This document shows positions 25,353 through 33,329 of a stretch of DNA of 64,000 bases, in pieces; within the stretch, counting starts at the first letter, position 1, and each line of letters starts with the position of its first letter. The notes beneath the pieces were generated by a model. That model worked only from the letters and a program-made list of their open reading frames with translations, was not told the origin of the DNA and made no database searches. A program made the translations under genes and the position numbers. Source of the DNA: Aneurinibacillus tyrosinisolvens (lineage in GTDB: Bacteria; Bacillota; Bacilli; Aneurinibacillales; Aneurinibacillaceae); contig NZ_BBWZ01000007.1 in assembly GCF_001015055.1 (NCBI RefSeq), positions 124,001-188,000 on the forward strand, in the 5' to 3' direction.

Positions 25353-26180
25353 TTAATGGATAAAACGCTTTGCCCCTGCATAAGAGGCATTGTAATAAGC
25401 ATCACTAAACACGTACGCAAGCTGAACACCGTCTTTAGGGCCTGTATCGGCATTAATCATCAAGTCGTTTCCAATATAAATACCCACATGCGTTATGGTA
25501 GCAGAACCGTGTTCCTTAAAAAATACTAAGTCTCCTTTACGCAGATCATTCTCTGCCACAGGGGTACCATATTGAAATTGCCAGTTTGCCGTCCGGGGAA
25601 GATTGACCCCTATTTTACTAAATACGTGCTGGGCGAACGAGGAACAGTCCAGGCCAACCCACGGTGTCGCATCTCCCCATATGTATGGGACGTCAAATTG
25701 ATCTTTAGCCAGTGCGATAACATAATCCGCCTTCGTCTTCCAATCTGTAGATGGGGAGATTGAGATCGGGGCGGTAGGGATGTTTAGAATCAATCCTATA
25801 TGTATGCTGTCTGTATCTTTGATTTTGGGATTTGCACTCATCAAGTACGAAAGGCTGATGTGGAATTTTCTCGATATTGTCCAGAACGTATCATTTTTCT
25901 GAACGGTGTAGGTTCTCCTCGAAACTTGACTCGCTGGAATTAATCCAGTCATTGATTTGTGTCCCTTTGGAAGGTTCATCAGCAGTCCCTTCCAGATGTT
26001 TCTTGCGTCAACATTTGGATTAATAGCTTTCATTTCATTGGGGCTAACACCGGCCTTCTGGGCAATCGTCCAGAACGTATCCTCATCTGTCGTGGTATAT
26101 TGATCATAAGGAACAGCAAAACCTGTTCCCTGGAATAACATCAAGGCTAAAAAGGTGCCCAGAAAAATTTTCTTTTTCAT
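25353..26180 (-). CDS. LysM-NlpC/P60 cell-wall endopeptidase
   Basis: The 275-residue secreted enzyme has a signal peptide (about 1-22), two LysM peptidoglycan-binding repeats (about 27-71 and 90-135) and a C-terminal NlpC/P60 domain. The catalytic Cys179 is in GLDCSSF and His231 is in ITHVGIYIG. Such D,L-endopeptidases cut the gamma-D-Glu-diaminopimelate bond. The LysM repeats are divergent (DTFWTI rather than DTLYSI). It has a good AGGGGG site before its ATG and appears monocistronic. Confidence 0.92.
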   Translation of the reverse strand: MKKKIFLGTFLALMLFQGTGFAVPYDQYTTTDEDTFWTIAQKAGVSPNEMKAINPNVDARNIWKGLLMNLPKGHKSMTGLIPASQVSRRTYTVQKNDTFWTISRKFHISLSYLMSANPKIKDTDSIHIGLILNIPTAPISISPSTDWKTKADYVIALAKDQFDVPYIWGDATPWVGLDCSSFAQHVFSKIGVNLPRTANWQFQYGTPVAENDLRKGDLVFFKEHGSATITHVGIYIGNDLMINADTGPKDGVQLAYVFSDAYYNASYAGAKRFIH

Positions 26181-26275
26181 ATTTAATCCCCCTGCCTTAT
26201 TTTCTTTTTTTAAATTGTCCTTATTACCAGCCTAATATTCACATCCTTATGCACACCGCTATATATGATTTTGCT

Positions 26276-28387
26276 CTAATCTTCTTCCATTCCCCGGGTG
26301 TCATAGATGACTTCCAAAAATGTGAGCTGGCTATTTACCGGCTCTTCATTCTGATCAACATGAACATAATGGTATTCGCCATTCTCATCCTGTTCCCGGG
26401 CCTTTACATTGTCGCTTAGCATACAGAGCAGGATGCCCTTTAATCGGTTTTTTAGCCGGGGCTCATAGATGGGAAACATAATTTCTACGCGATTTTCCAT
26501 ATTTCGAGTCATCCAGTCTGCTGAAGAAACAAAAAGCTTTTCTTCCCCGCCATGCAAGAAATATAAAATCCGCGTATGCTCCAAAAACCTTCCCACAATG
26601 CTTCGCACCGTAATGTTTTCACTTACTCCCTTGATTCCCGGGCGAAGACAGCAAATTCCTCTTACAATCAAATCGATTTGCACACCGGCACGGGAAGCTT
26701 CATACAGTTTCATAATGAGCTTTTTATCGGTAATGGCGTTCATTGTCGCCATAATCTTGCCTTTTCCATTCTTTTTTTGAAAATCAATTTCACTGTCGAT
26801 TAGCCTCATTAATTCTTCCCGAATGTCGAAAGGGGAGGTGCGAAGATGATGAAACGACGGTTTTTCACTAAATCCGCTTAAGTAGTTAAAAAAGTTCGTT
26901 GCATCCTGTCCAAACTCAGGATTGGAAGTGAAGAAACCAATGTCAGTATAAATCTTAGCTGTAATGTCATTGTAGTTTCCGGTGCTCAGGTGAACATAGC
27001 GCTGGACCTTCTCTTCCTGGCGGCGGACAACGAGTGTGATTTTACTATGCGTTTTTAGATGGTGCATACCGTAGATGACCTGGCAGCCGGCCTGTTCCAG
27101 TGCTTTAGCCCAGTTGACGTTGTTTTTTTCATCAAAACGGGCTTTTAATTCAAGCAGTACAGTTACCTGCTTTCCATTTTCCGCCGCTCTTCTCAGGGCT
27201 TGAATAATTGGCGAATGGCCGCTCACCCGGTACAGAGTTTGCTTAATGGCCAAAACATTTGGATCATCGGCGGCTTCCGACAGAAAATCAATGACAGGAT
27301 GAAAGGATTCGTACGGGTGATGAAGCAAGACGTCGTATTTAGAAATAACATCGAACACATCCTCGTTTTCTAAAAAATCCATTGGCTGTTGCGGCATAAA
27401 GTCTTCATACACAAGGTGCTCTTTCTCATCGGCCAATTCATTGTAAAATGCAAAGAGAAAAGTAAGATCCAATGGACCATTTACGTTATATACGTCCTTT
27501 TCATGAATATCGAGAACTTTCATGAGCAAAGAAAGAATTCTGGCGTCTATGCCGTCCTGCCGAATTTCCAAACGCACGGCTGTGCCAAGTTCCCGTTTTT
27601 TTAGCTCTTTTTCAATTTCACGCAATAAGTCCCGGGCTCCTTCTTCGTGAATGGTCAGATCAGCATTGCGCGTAATCCGAAATTGGGAAACCGAAAGAAC
27701 GGTGAAACCGATAAAGAGCCTGTAAATAAAGTGACTCAGTACATCCTCAAGCAGAATAAATCGCCGTGCTTCTCCTTCACCAGGCAGTTCAATAAACCGG
27801 CTGAATACGGTGGGTACTTGAACAATCGCCAGCTTTTCTTCCTCCTTGCCTTCCCTTTGCTGACGTAAAAGAATGGCCAGGTTAATCCGTTTATTTAGCA
27901 GCATGGGAAAGGGATGGTAAGCGTCAATGGCCATCGGCGTAAGGATAGGAAGTAGAGTATTCTCGAACAATTCTTCAAGAAACTTCGCTTGTTTCTTTGT
28001 CAAATCGCTAATGGTCACAAATTGAATATTTTCCTTTTCCAGTTGGGGAAGCAGCTCGTGATTGTAGATTTCGTACTGGGTGAAAACCATGCTGGAAGTT
28101 TTCCTGGAAATTTGCTCCAGTTGTTTTTTCGGCGTTAATCCTGCCTTGTTTTCAGGTTTGTTAAAACCGACTTTAACCTGGTCTTTTAGACCGGCAACCC
28201 GGACCATGAAAAACTCGTCCAGGTTTGAACTGAAAATGGCGAGAAACTTTAGTCTTTCCAACAATGGGTTCGTCTCGTCCTGTGCTTCCTGTAATACCCG
28301 TTCATTAAACGCAAGCCAGCTAAGCTCTCTATTGTTGTAATAAGATGGGTGGGTAATGTCTGGTGTCTTTTTTGTTTCTTCTTTCAT
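26276..28387 (-). CDS. ppk1: Polyphosphate kinase 1
   Basis: The 703-residue protein has the full PPK1 architecture: N-terminal YNNRELSWLAFNERVLQEA, the head domain, then two phospholipase-D-like domains with the catalytic His in HHLKTHSKI (near residue 440). The second domain is marked by GICCLRPGIKGVSENI. PPK1 reversibly adds the terminal phosphate of ATP to polyphosphate. No ppx exopolyphosphatase lies next to it. A hairpin with a U run lies just upstream of its start and may act as an attenuator. Confidence 0.97.
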   Translation of the reverse strand: MKEETKKTPDITHPSYYNNRELSWLAFNERVLQEAQDETNPLLERLKFLAIFSSNLDEFFMVRVAGLKDQVKVGFNKPENKAGLTPKKQLEQISRKTSSMVFTQYEIYNHELLPQLEKENIQFVTISDLTKKQAKFLEELFENTLLPILTPMAIDAYHPFPMLLNKRINLAILLRQQREGKEEEKLAIVQVPTVFSRFIELPGEGEARRFILLEDVLSHFIYRLFIGFTVLSVSQFRITRNADLTIHEEGARDLLREIEKELKKRELGTAVRLEIRQDGIDARILSLLMKVLDIHEKDVYNVNGPLDLTFLFAFYNELADEKEHLVYEDFMPQQPMDFLENEDVFDVISKYDVLLHHPYESFHPVIDFLSEAADDPNVLAIKQTLYRVSGHSPIIQALRRAAENGKQVTVLLELKARFDEKNNVNWAKALEQAGCQVIYGMHHLKTHSKITLVVRRQEEKVQRYVHLSTGNYNDITAKIYTDIGFFTSNPEFGQDATNFFNYLSGFSEKPSFHHLRTSPFDIREELMRLIDSEIDFQKKNGKGKIMATMNAITDKKLIMKLYEASRAGVQIDLIVRGICCLRPGIKGVSENITVRSIVGRFLEHTRILYFLHGGEEKLFVSSADWMTRNMENRVEIMFPIYEPRLKNRLKGILLCMLSDNVKAREQDENGEYHYVHVDQNEEPVNSQLTFLEVIYDTRGMEED

Positions 28388-28415
28388 GTGTTGTCCCTCA
28401 TTACGTAAAGTAGTG

Positions 28416-28445
28416 AAAAAGACCGGAAATCATTATCCGGCCTTT
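28416..28445 (-). terminator. Terminator-like hairpin upstream of ppk1
   Basis: Read on the minus strand, GGCCGGA pairs with TTCCGGTC (one wobble) and is followed by TTTTT. It lies only 30 nt before the ppk1 start. No minus-strand gene ends just upstream, so it may be a leader attenuator or end a short transcript. Confidence 0.55.
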
Positions 28446-28551
28446 AAGCGTTAAACTCCATCGGGGTTATTTTGCCTTTTTACTGTTTCTTTTATTCATT
28501 CATCTGGTATTTTTGGATGTATGTCCGGCAATCTTGTTTTTGCCGTTGTTG

Positions 28552-28672
28552 TATAATTAAAGGGATGCTGGATAGGCTAAAGGGGTGACAGTTTTGTCAT
28601 TTCTCCACCTACAGAACCGCAACAGAAGAAAGAGGATGAAATCTTCGGATTTCATCCTCTTTCTTTATTTTC
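28552..28672 (+). ncRNA. Candidate small RNA with perfect UUCG-capped terminator
   Basis: TATAAT at 28552-28557 could start a transcript near 28564. It would run through a short pyrimidine segment containing TTCTCCACCT and end in a 16-bp perfect stem (28628-28643 with 28648-28663) capped by TTCG and followed by a T-rich tract. No convincing gene precedes this terminator. The CUCCACCU stretch is complementary to Shine-Dalgarno sequences, as in trans-acting sRNAs. The -35 element is poor, so promoter support is weak. Confidence 0.5.
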
Positions 28673-28688
28673 TTCTTTAAAACTCCAT

Positions 28689-28718
28689 GCATAGGATGGT
28701 GCTGTTTATACAACACTA
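28689..28718 (+). promoter_or_regulatory. Weak candidate forespore (sigma-G-type) promoter of SASP gene
   Basis: GCATA (28689-28693), preceded by T, fits the sigma-F/G -35. AACACTA, 18 bp further on, matches the -10 pattern CATNNTA only partly. Position about 55 nt before the SASP start and gene identity support it. Confidence 0.3.
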
Positions 28719-28772
28719 CACTTACAAGGCCAAAACCTTGTAGCTGTTTTATAAGCAAAGGGGGTGAAAAGA

Positions 28773-29000
28773 ATGTCAGGACGTAGTGGAGGTCGTAATA
28801 AGCTTCTTGTTCCTCAGGCTAGACAGGGATTGGAACAATTCAAGTATGAAATCGCGACAGAGTTCGGTATCCAGCTTGGCGCTGACCAAGTTTCCCGTTT
28901 GAACGGTTCCGTTGGAGGAGAAATGGTGAAGCGTATGATTACATTAGCTGAGTCGCAACTCGGCGGAACTCTTGGTGGAACTAGCGGAACTTCTCGCTAA
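28773..29000 (+). CDS. Alpha/beta-type small acid-soluble spore protein
   Basis: The 75-residue protein has both family signatures: KYEIATEFGI, where the germination protease GPR cuts, and LGADQVSRLNGSVGGEMVKRMI. These proteins coat and protect spore DNA. The Gly-rich C-terminus (GGTLGGTSGTSR) is typical. ATG 28773 has AAGGGGGTGA upstream; an in-frame GTG at 28764 lies inside that site. A perfect terminator follows. Confidence 0.96.
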   Translation: MSGRSGGRNKLLVPQARQGLEQFKYEIATEFGIQLGADQVSRLNGSVGGEMVKRMITLAESQLGGTLGGTSGTSR

Positions 29001-29027
29001 ACAACGCTTAAAACCGAATATCATGGC

Positions 29028-29058
29028 AAAAAGGGGTGCGGTTACGCACCCCTTTTTT
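29028..29058 (+). terminator. Rho-independent terminator after SASP gene
   Basis: AAAAAGGGGTGCG and CGCACCCCTTTTTT form a 13-bp stem around GTTA. The symmetric A and T runs allow use from either side; the next minus-strand gene ends at 29075. Confidence 0.93.
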
Positions 29059-29074
29059 CTCGGGAATATACATC

Positions 29075-29734
29075 TTAAAGCAATCCAGCCTCACGCAAAA
29101 AACTACGCACAATTCTCTCCTGAAATTTCACTCGAACGGAAAGAGGAAGATGTATCGATGTTTCAACAGTTAAAGCTTGAGTGCCCAATAAGCGTGCTGT
29201 AGCTGTCCGAAATGTTCCTGGTTTTTCCCAAAGATGAATAGTAAATTGCCTGGATTTTCTTTGTATACTGTGATTAATGTGGTTTATGACACGTTTTGCG
29301 GTTGATATTGCCATGCTTCTTGGGTTAGTAAGAATGGATTGACCTAACTTACGTGGATCTATTTTGGAAAATCCGATTGCTTCGTGAAGATCGAGAACCC
29401 ATTTTGGACGGAAATGCCTGGTCAGGCGAAATAGATTTTTGGCGAGCAGGCCGCGTGCTGCATCGTTAGGCGTACGTGGGAAAGTTCGATTTACATCAGG
29501 AACTCCTCGAATGCGCCTGTGGAAAGCGCGCATATTAACAATTGGAACTAAGATTATCGTCCCTCTTTTAATTTGGATATTTGTCAATTTTTGAGCTGCT
29601 AAAATGCTGGCAATTTCGCTTCCGTGTATACCTGCCGTTATCATAAAAGTAGGTCCTTTGCTGTTTCCTTTAATTACATAATAAGGCGTATCGAAAGAGG
29701 TTCCAGGGGCTAGCCAATGTTTGGTTGTGCTCAT
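29075..29734 (-). CDS. M14-type (succinylglutamate desuccinylase/aspartoacylase-like) zinc hydrolase
   Basis: The 219-residue protein has FMITAGIHGSEIAS, the zinc-binding HxxE of M14 deacylases, then VPIVNMRAFHRR, VNRTFPR and WVLDLHEA with the third ligand. It is shorter than typical carboxypeptidases and has no signal peptide, so it acts in the cytoplasm. It starts directly after the panD stop (TAA then ATG), implying coupled translation. Substrate unknown; an amide of beta-alanine or aspartate would be a natural guess from the pairing, but is only inference. Confidence 0.75.
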   Translation of the reverse strand: MSTTKHWLAPGTSFDTPYYVIKGNSKGPTFMITAGIHGSEIASILAAQKLTNIQIKRGTIILVPIVNMRAFHRRIRGVPDVNRTFPRTPNDAARGLLAKNLFRLTRHFRPKWVLDLHEAIGFSKIDPRKLGQSILTNPRSMAISTAKRVINHINHSIQRKSRQFTIHLWEKPGTFRTATARLLGTQALTVETSIHLPLSVRVKFQERIVRSFLREAGLL

Positions 29735-30157
29735 TTAGCTCATCTGCCTGGGCTGGAGGCCATTCCAATTTACTTCTTTTTTATCATTGAATAAGGAATG
29801 ATCCTCGTAACGGACGACCTGATTGTCTTTATCCACAAAAACGACTCTCGGTACAAGATGGTGCAGTTCCTCTTCGGAGTAAATTCCAAGACTTAATATA
29901 ATGACCAGATCGCCTGGCTGAAACAGATGTGCAGGCGGACCATTTAAGCAAACTTTTCCTGACCCCTCTTCTCCGGGCAGGGCATAGGTCTTCCAACGAG
30001 CTGCACTGCGTAAGCTGGTGACTTGCACCATTTCGTAAGGATGAATATTTGCTGCTTTCATGAGATGAGAGTCAATCGTAATGCTTCCCACATAATCAAG
30101 ATTAGCTTCTGTCACGGTGGCTCTATGAATTTTCCCTTTGCACATCAGTCTTCGCAT
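29735..30157 (-). CDS. panD: Aspartate 1-decarboxylase
   Basis: The 140-residue pyruvoyl enzyme makes beta-alanine for pantothenate and CoA. The N-terminus is MRRLMCKGKIHRATVTEAN and self-cleavage occurs at Gly24-Ser25 in YVGSITID; this exact numbering supports ATG 30157. The catalytic Lys9 and the GRINGAAAHL-equivalent (VCLNGPPAHLF) are present, with a Pro variation. AAAGGAG lies 14 nt upstream, slightly far. panD usually sits with panB and panC; here its only partner is the M14-type hydrolase. Confidence 0.93.
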   Translation of the reverse strand: MRRLMCKGKIHRATVTEANLDYVGSITIDSHLMKAANIHPYEMVQVTSLRSAARWKTYALPGEEGSGKVCLNGPPAHLFQPGDLVIILSLGIYSEEELHHLVPRVVFVDKDNQVVRYEDHSLFNDKKEVNWNGLQPRQMS

Positions 30158-30377
30158 AACGAATGGAATCGCTCCTTTATTGACTGGCGTCGTCGAAAAT
30201 AATCTTATATAGTACCGAATTCTATGTGAAAAATACATATTTCGTTTGTACGGACGCCTATTCATCATAACTTTGGGCGAATGCCGTTCCCTTAACGACA
30301 CGCAGGCATAGGTTGAATAAAGAAAGCTGACAGCAGGTGGTCACAAAGGTAGATGGGTATTATTTGGGGGTAATTAT

Positions 30378-30774
30378 ATGGGAAAATACGGAAAGTTTAA
30401 GTGGTTTAGCCAAAGCCCCTCGGTTCGTCCTCATTTGCCAAATACAGCCATATGCAATCAATCTACATTAAAATCGTATCTTCATAAATATAAAACTGTT
30501 TTTATTAAGCCTGATGTCGGAGCACGGGGAATCGGTATCATTAAAGCATGGAAGAATAATTCGCCTTGGGTATGATTGTAACCGCATATGTGACCGTTAT
30601 CGTTACGATTGGCAAATTGGATATGATATCGGCATTGACAGCAGCAGAAAGATTTGGTTAATTGAGGCCAATCGCCGCACCCCGTCCCATGCCTTATTCG
30701 CAAGACTAGAAGACAAAACGATATACAGGAAAATAAAGCATATGGCTTCTTTATATAACAAAGGTAGCATTTAA
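30378..30774 (+). pseudogene. YheC/YheD ATP-grasp remnant with internal deletion
   Basis: The first 65 codons read like the start of a YheC/D spore-coat-associated ATP-grasp protein (KYKTVFIKPDVGARGIGIIKA). The frame then stops at 30575. In another frame, residues up to 30774 give the family C-terminus (GYDIGIDSSRKIWLIEANRR through LYNKGSI). Full-length members have roughly 350-450 residues; here only about 130 remain, so most of the ATP-binding domain is deleted. A good GGGGG site still precedes ATG 30378. Confidence 0.8.
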
Positions 30775-30779
30775 GAAAA

Positions 30780-30824
30780 TTTTAAACTTTTCTTTAAGTG
30801 AATTTTAGGATTGCCCGATAGAAT
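30780..30824 (+). promoter_or_regulatory. Candidate OmpR-type box and -10 of the ABC transporter/TCS operon
   Basis: TTTAA-like units recur at about 30781, 30793 and 30804, close to an 11-bp period, followed by TAGAAT at 30819-30824. This is the layout of promoters activated by OmpR-family regulators. The regulator at 34797 in the same operon is the natural candidate. Confidence 0.4.
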
Positions 30825-30853
30825 GAGAATGCAACAAGCAATCTCATTCTTTT
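30820..30853 (+). terminator. Hairpin after YheC/D remnant
   Basis: AGAATGAGA and TCTCATTCT pair, with an inner TGC/GCA pair and one mismatch, and are followed by TTTT. It could end the pseudogene transcript or lie in the leader of the next gene, since it overlaps the proposed -10. Confidence 0.55.
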
Positions 30854-30879
30854 ACTTTGGGTCAGGAGGATAATATGTT

Positions 30880-31769
30880 ATGAAGAAAAAATTCGCAGCA
30901 ATGGGCATAAGCGCTGCTGTTGGAGCGGCGATGCTCGTTACAACAGCCTATGTGGGAGCATCGGGTGTTTCCGGGTATGATACGTACAAAACAGCATTTA
31001 AAAACACACAGCAGGCAAAAAGCCTAACAACCACAGTTCATGTATCAGCAACTGACAATGGAAACAAGCTTGCAGATGTCACTTCCGAAATGAAAATGAA
31101 TCGCGACAAGAAATTGATGAGTGGAGCGACCACAATTACTGCCGGGAATCAGCAAAAAACGATGGACATGTATGCACAGGATGGCACGAGAATTATAAAA
31201 AACAGCGATAGTGATGTGTACAAAGTGCTTTCCTTCGATGGGCAGAAAAAACAAGAAGAAAAAGACAATGCGGATAGCAGGGTAAAATCAATGCGGTTGA
31301 AAACGTGGTGGACGCCCTTACCCAAAACCTGCAAAACAACATTACGTCAAAAACCGAAGCTGATGGTACTAGTAATATGGAATTAAAGCTTTCCAACGCT
31401 GAGCTTCCGCCGGTAGTAAACGCACTTGCTTCCGTTGCTGTACAAAATGGCATGAACGAAAAAGGGTACCAGAGTAAGGGAGCGGAGGATGCGTTCATCG
31501 GCAATCTAAAATCCACCCTGCCAAAGCTGGTAGGCAATATCAAAGTAGACAATGTTGATATTACCGCAAAAGTCAGCAAAGACAACACAATTGAACAGCA
31601 AACGGCAGTAATTGAAATTACAGGGAACGATGCAAGCGGCAAAGCCCATGACATTAGCGTCAATATCACAGCTGACTTCTCAAATTACAATAACACCATA
31701 GCGGATACAGTAGATTTAACAGGGAAACAGGTAGAAAAGATAGTAAACAAGCACGATGAACAAGAATAG
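30880..31769 (+). CDS. Secreted or membrane-anchored protein of ABC/TCS operon (frameshifted)
   Basis: The reconstructed protein is about 295 residues with an N-terminal hydrophobic signal/anchor (about 6-28). The rest is beta-rich with units such as SLTTTVHVSATDNGNKL and MELKLSNAELPPV, resembling LolA/LppX-like or DUF6612-like lipid-handling folds; I cannot name the family. The frame breaks at the AAAA run at 31284-31287; adding one A gives RVKINAVENVVDALTQ and continues to the stop at 31769. It heads the operon with the ABC transporter and sensor kinase, so it may be the extracellular component or a target. Confidence 0.75.
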
Positions 31770-31781
31770 GTAACACACTGG

Positions 31782-31810
31782 CAGGTAGAGCTCAGGATGA
31801 GCTCTATCTG
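31782..31810 (+). other. RNA hairpin between secreted protein and ABC ATPase genes
   Basis: CAGGTAGAGCTC pairs with GAGCTCTATCTG (one wobble) around AGGAT. No T run follows, so it is more likely a processing or stability element that separates expression of the first gene from the ABC genes. Confidence 0.6.
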
Positions 31811-31833
31811 TTACTATAAGGATGGGGAAATAA

Positions 31834-32571
31834 ATGGAGAAAGTGCTCGAAGTAAAAAATCTTACGAAGATATATAAGAACAGCAGAGGCATACACGATA
31901 TCAATTTCGATATATTCGAGGGAGATGTGTATGGCTTTCTCGGTCCGAATGGAGCCGGGAAGACAACGGTGATGAAAATCATCACGGGCCTGTGCCGGGC
32001 GCAAAAGGGTGAAGTGAAAATTTTCGGATACGATATTGCTGCCGAACCAGAAAAAGCCTGGCAAAGGGTAGGCAACATGATTGAAAATGCGGTTGTCTAT
32101 GAATACATGAGCGGATACAAGAACTTACTTCTTGCTTCCAGATTTTATAAAGACGTAACACGCGCAAGAATAGATGAAGTGTTAGAGCTTGTTGATTTAT
32201 TGCCCTTCAAGCATGAAAAAGCAGCCGGTTATTCCTTAGGAATGAAGCAAAGGCTTGGGCTGGCAGCTGCCCTGCTATCAAAGCCGGCGTTTGTTATTCT
32301 TGATGAACCGACGAATGGGCTTGATGTGGAAGGAACCGTAAAAGTCAGGGATATTATCACTCACCTGGCTCGCGAGCAGAATGTTACCTTTTTTATTTCA
32401 AGCCATCTCATTCATGAGATTGAAATGATATGCAATAAAATTGGAATTATTAACAATGGACAATTAATCAAAGAAGGTTTGGTTTCTGATTTAATAAATA
32501 ACCAGGAAGAAACGCTGGAAAGTTTCTTTATTAAACAGGTGAGAGAAGAAAGGGGGAAGGCAGCACAATGA
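31834..32571 (+). CDS. ABC transporter ATP-binding protein
   Basis: The 245-residue ATPase has Walker A GPNGAGKTT (residues 38-46), signature YSLGMKQR (about 135-142) and Walker B FVILDEPTNGLD with the downstream switch His in ISSHL. It is of the BcrA/CcmA-like export type that pairs with ABC-2 permeases. The permease gene overlaps its stop by ATGA. The operon also encodes a sensor kinase and regulator, a frequent layout for peptide-antibiotic sensing and detoxification. Confidence 0.93.
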   Translation: MEKVLEVKNLTKIYKNSRGIHDINFDIFEGDVYGFLGPNGAGKTTVMKIITGLCRAQKGEVKIFGYDIAAEPEKAWQRVGNMIENAVVYEYMSGYKNLLLASRFYKDVTRARIDEVLELVDLLPFKHEKAAGYSLGMKQRLGLAAALLSKPAFVILDEPTNGLDVEGTVKVRDIITHLAREQNVTFFISSHLIHEIEMICNKIGIINNGQLIKEGLVSDLINNQEETLESFFIKQVREERGKAAQ

Positions 32572-33320
32572 GTCCTTTATCTGCAGGCGTGATAAATGAA
32601 ACACAAAAAATAATTTTGAAAAAGAAAGCGTCTGTTTTTCTTTTCTTTTCCGCCGTTTTCCCTGTGGGCATGGCCTTTATTTTTTCTCTTTTGCAAAGCA
32701 AATCAGGTGTTACAGTCGTTGCGGGCGCAAGCTTTCCGCTCTTTATTTTAGGAATTGTTGTTAATTTTCTTCTTCCCCTGCTTATTTTCATGACGGCTTC
32801 AGATCTATTTGCCGGTGAACAGGGGGATCATACATTAAAAATCGTCCTAACCCGGCCTATTACAAGGTTTAAAGTGTTTCTCTCTAAAAATGCCGCAGTC
32901 GGAATGTTAATTGCTATTCATTTAGCGATTATCTTTATAACATCTGTTATTTCCGGGTTGTTTTTAGAGGGAGGCGGAAATCTGCTTTCAGGCTTGTGGG
33001 AAGGGATAAAAGCGTACACAGTCTCCTTTATCCCTATGATTTCATTGGCTTTCGCCGCGGTTTTCTTTGCGCAGTTTTTTAAAAGCGCAACCAGTGCCCT
33101 GACGACTTCTATTGTAATCTATCTATGTACAAAAGCTATCCCCTTTATTTTTCCCTGGCTGGCCAGGCTTTTACCTTTTACTTACACAGACTGGTATTCC
33201 TTATGGCTTGGACATACGGTTGGAATAGGAAACATATTCCAAGCATTTATGTATCTCCTTTCCTACAGTATACTATTTTTTGTTGGAGGATTTTATTTGT
33301 TTGACAGAAAAGAGCTGTAG
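32568..33320 (+). CDS. ABC-2-type transporter permease
   Basis: The 250-residue protein has six predicted membrane segments and the ABC-2 coupling stretch TASDLFAGEQGDHTLKIVLTR followed by FLSKNAA. The start ATG overlaps the ATPase stop. No large extracellular domain is present, so it is not a BceB-type permease. The substrate is unknown; lipid-II-targeting peptides are a possibility given the linked two-component system. Confidence 0.88.
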   Translation: MSPLSAGVINETQKIILKKKASVFLFFSAVFPVGMAFIFSLLQSKSGVTVVAGASFPLFILGIVVNFLLPLLIFMTASDLFAGEQGDHTLKIVLTRPITRFKVFLSKNAAVGMLIAIHLAIIFITSVISGLFLEGGGNLLSGLWEGIKAYTVSFIPMISLAFAAVFFAQFFKSATSALTTSIVIYLCTKAIPFIFPWLARLLPFTYTDWYSLWLGHTVGIGNIFQAFMYLLSYSILFFVGGFYLFDRKEL

Positions 33321-33329
33321 GTGAGAGAT

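Noticed and set aside
28595..28680. 28-codon frame running through the terminator at 28628-28663
   Set aside because: Its codons are formed by the perfect hairpin itself, so coding is probably accidental.
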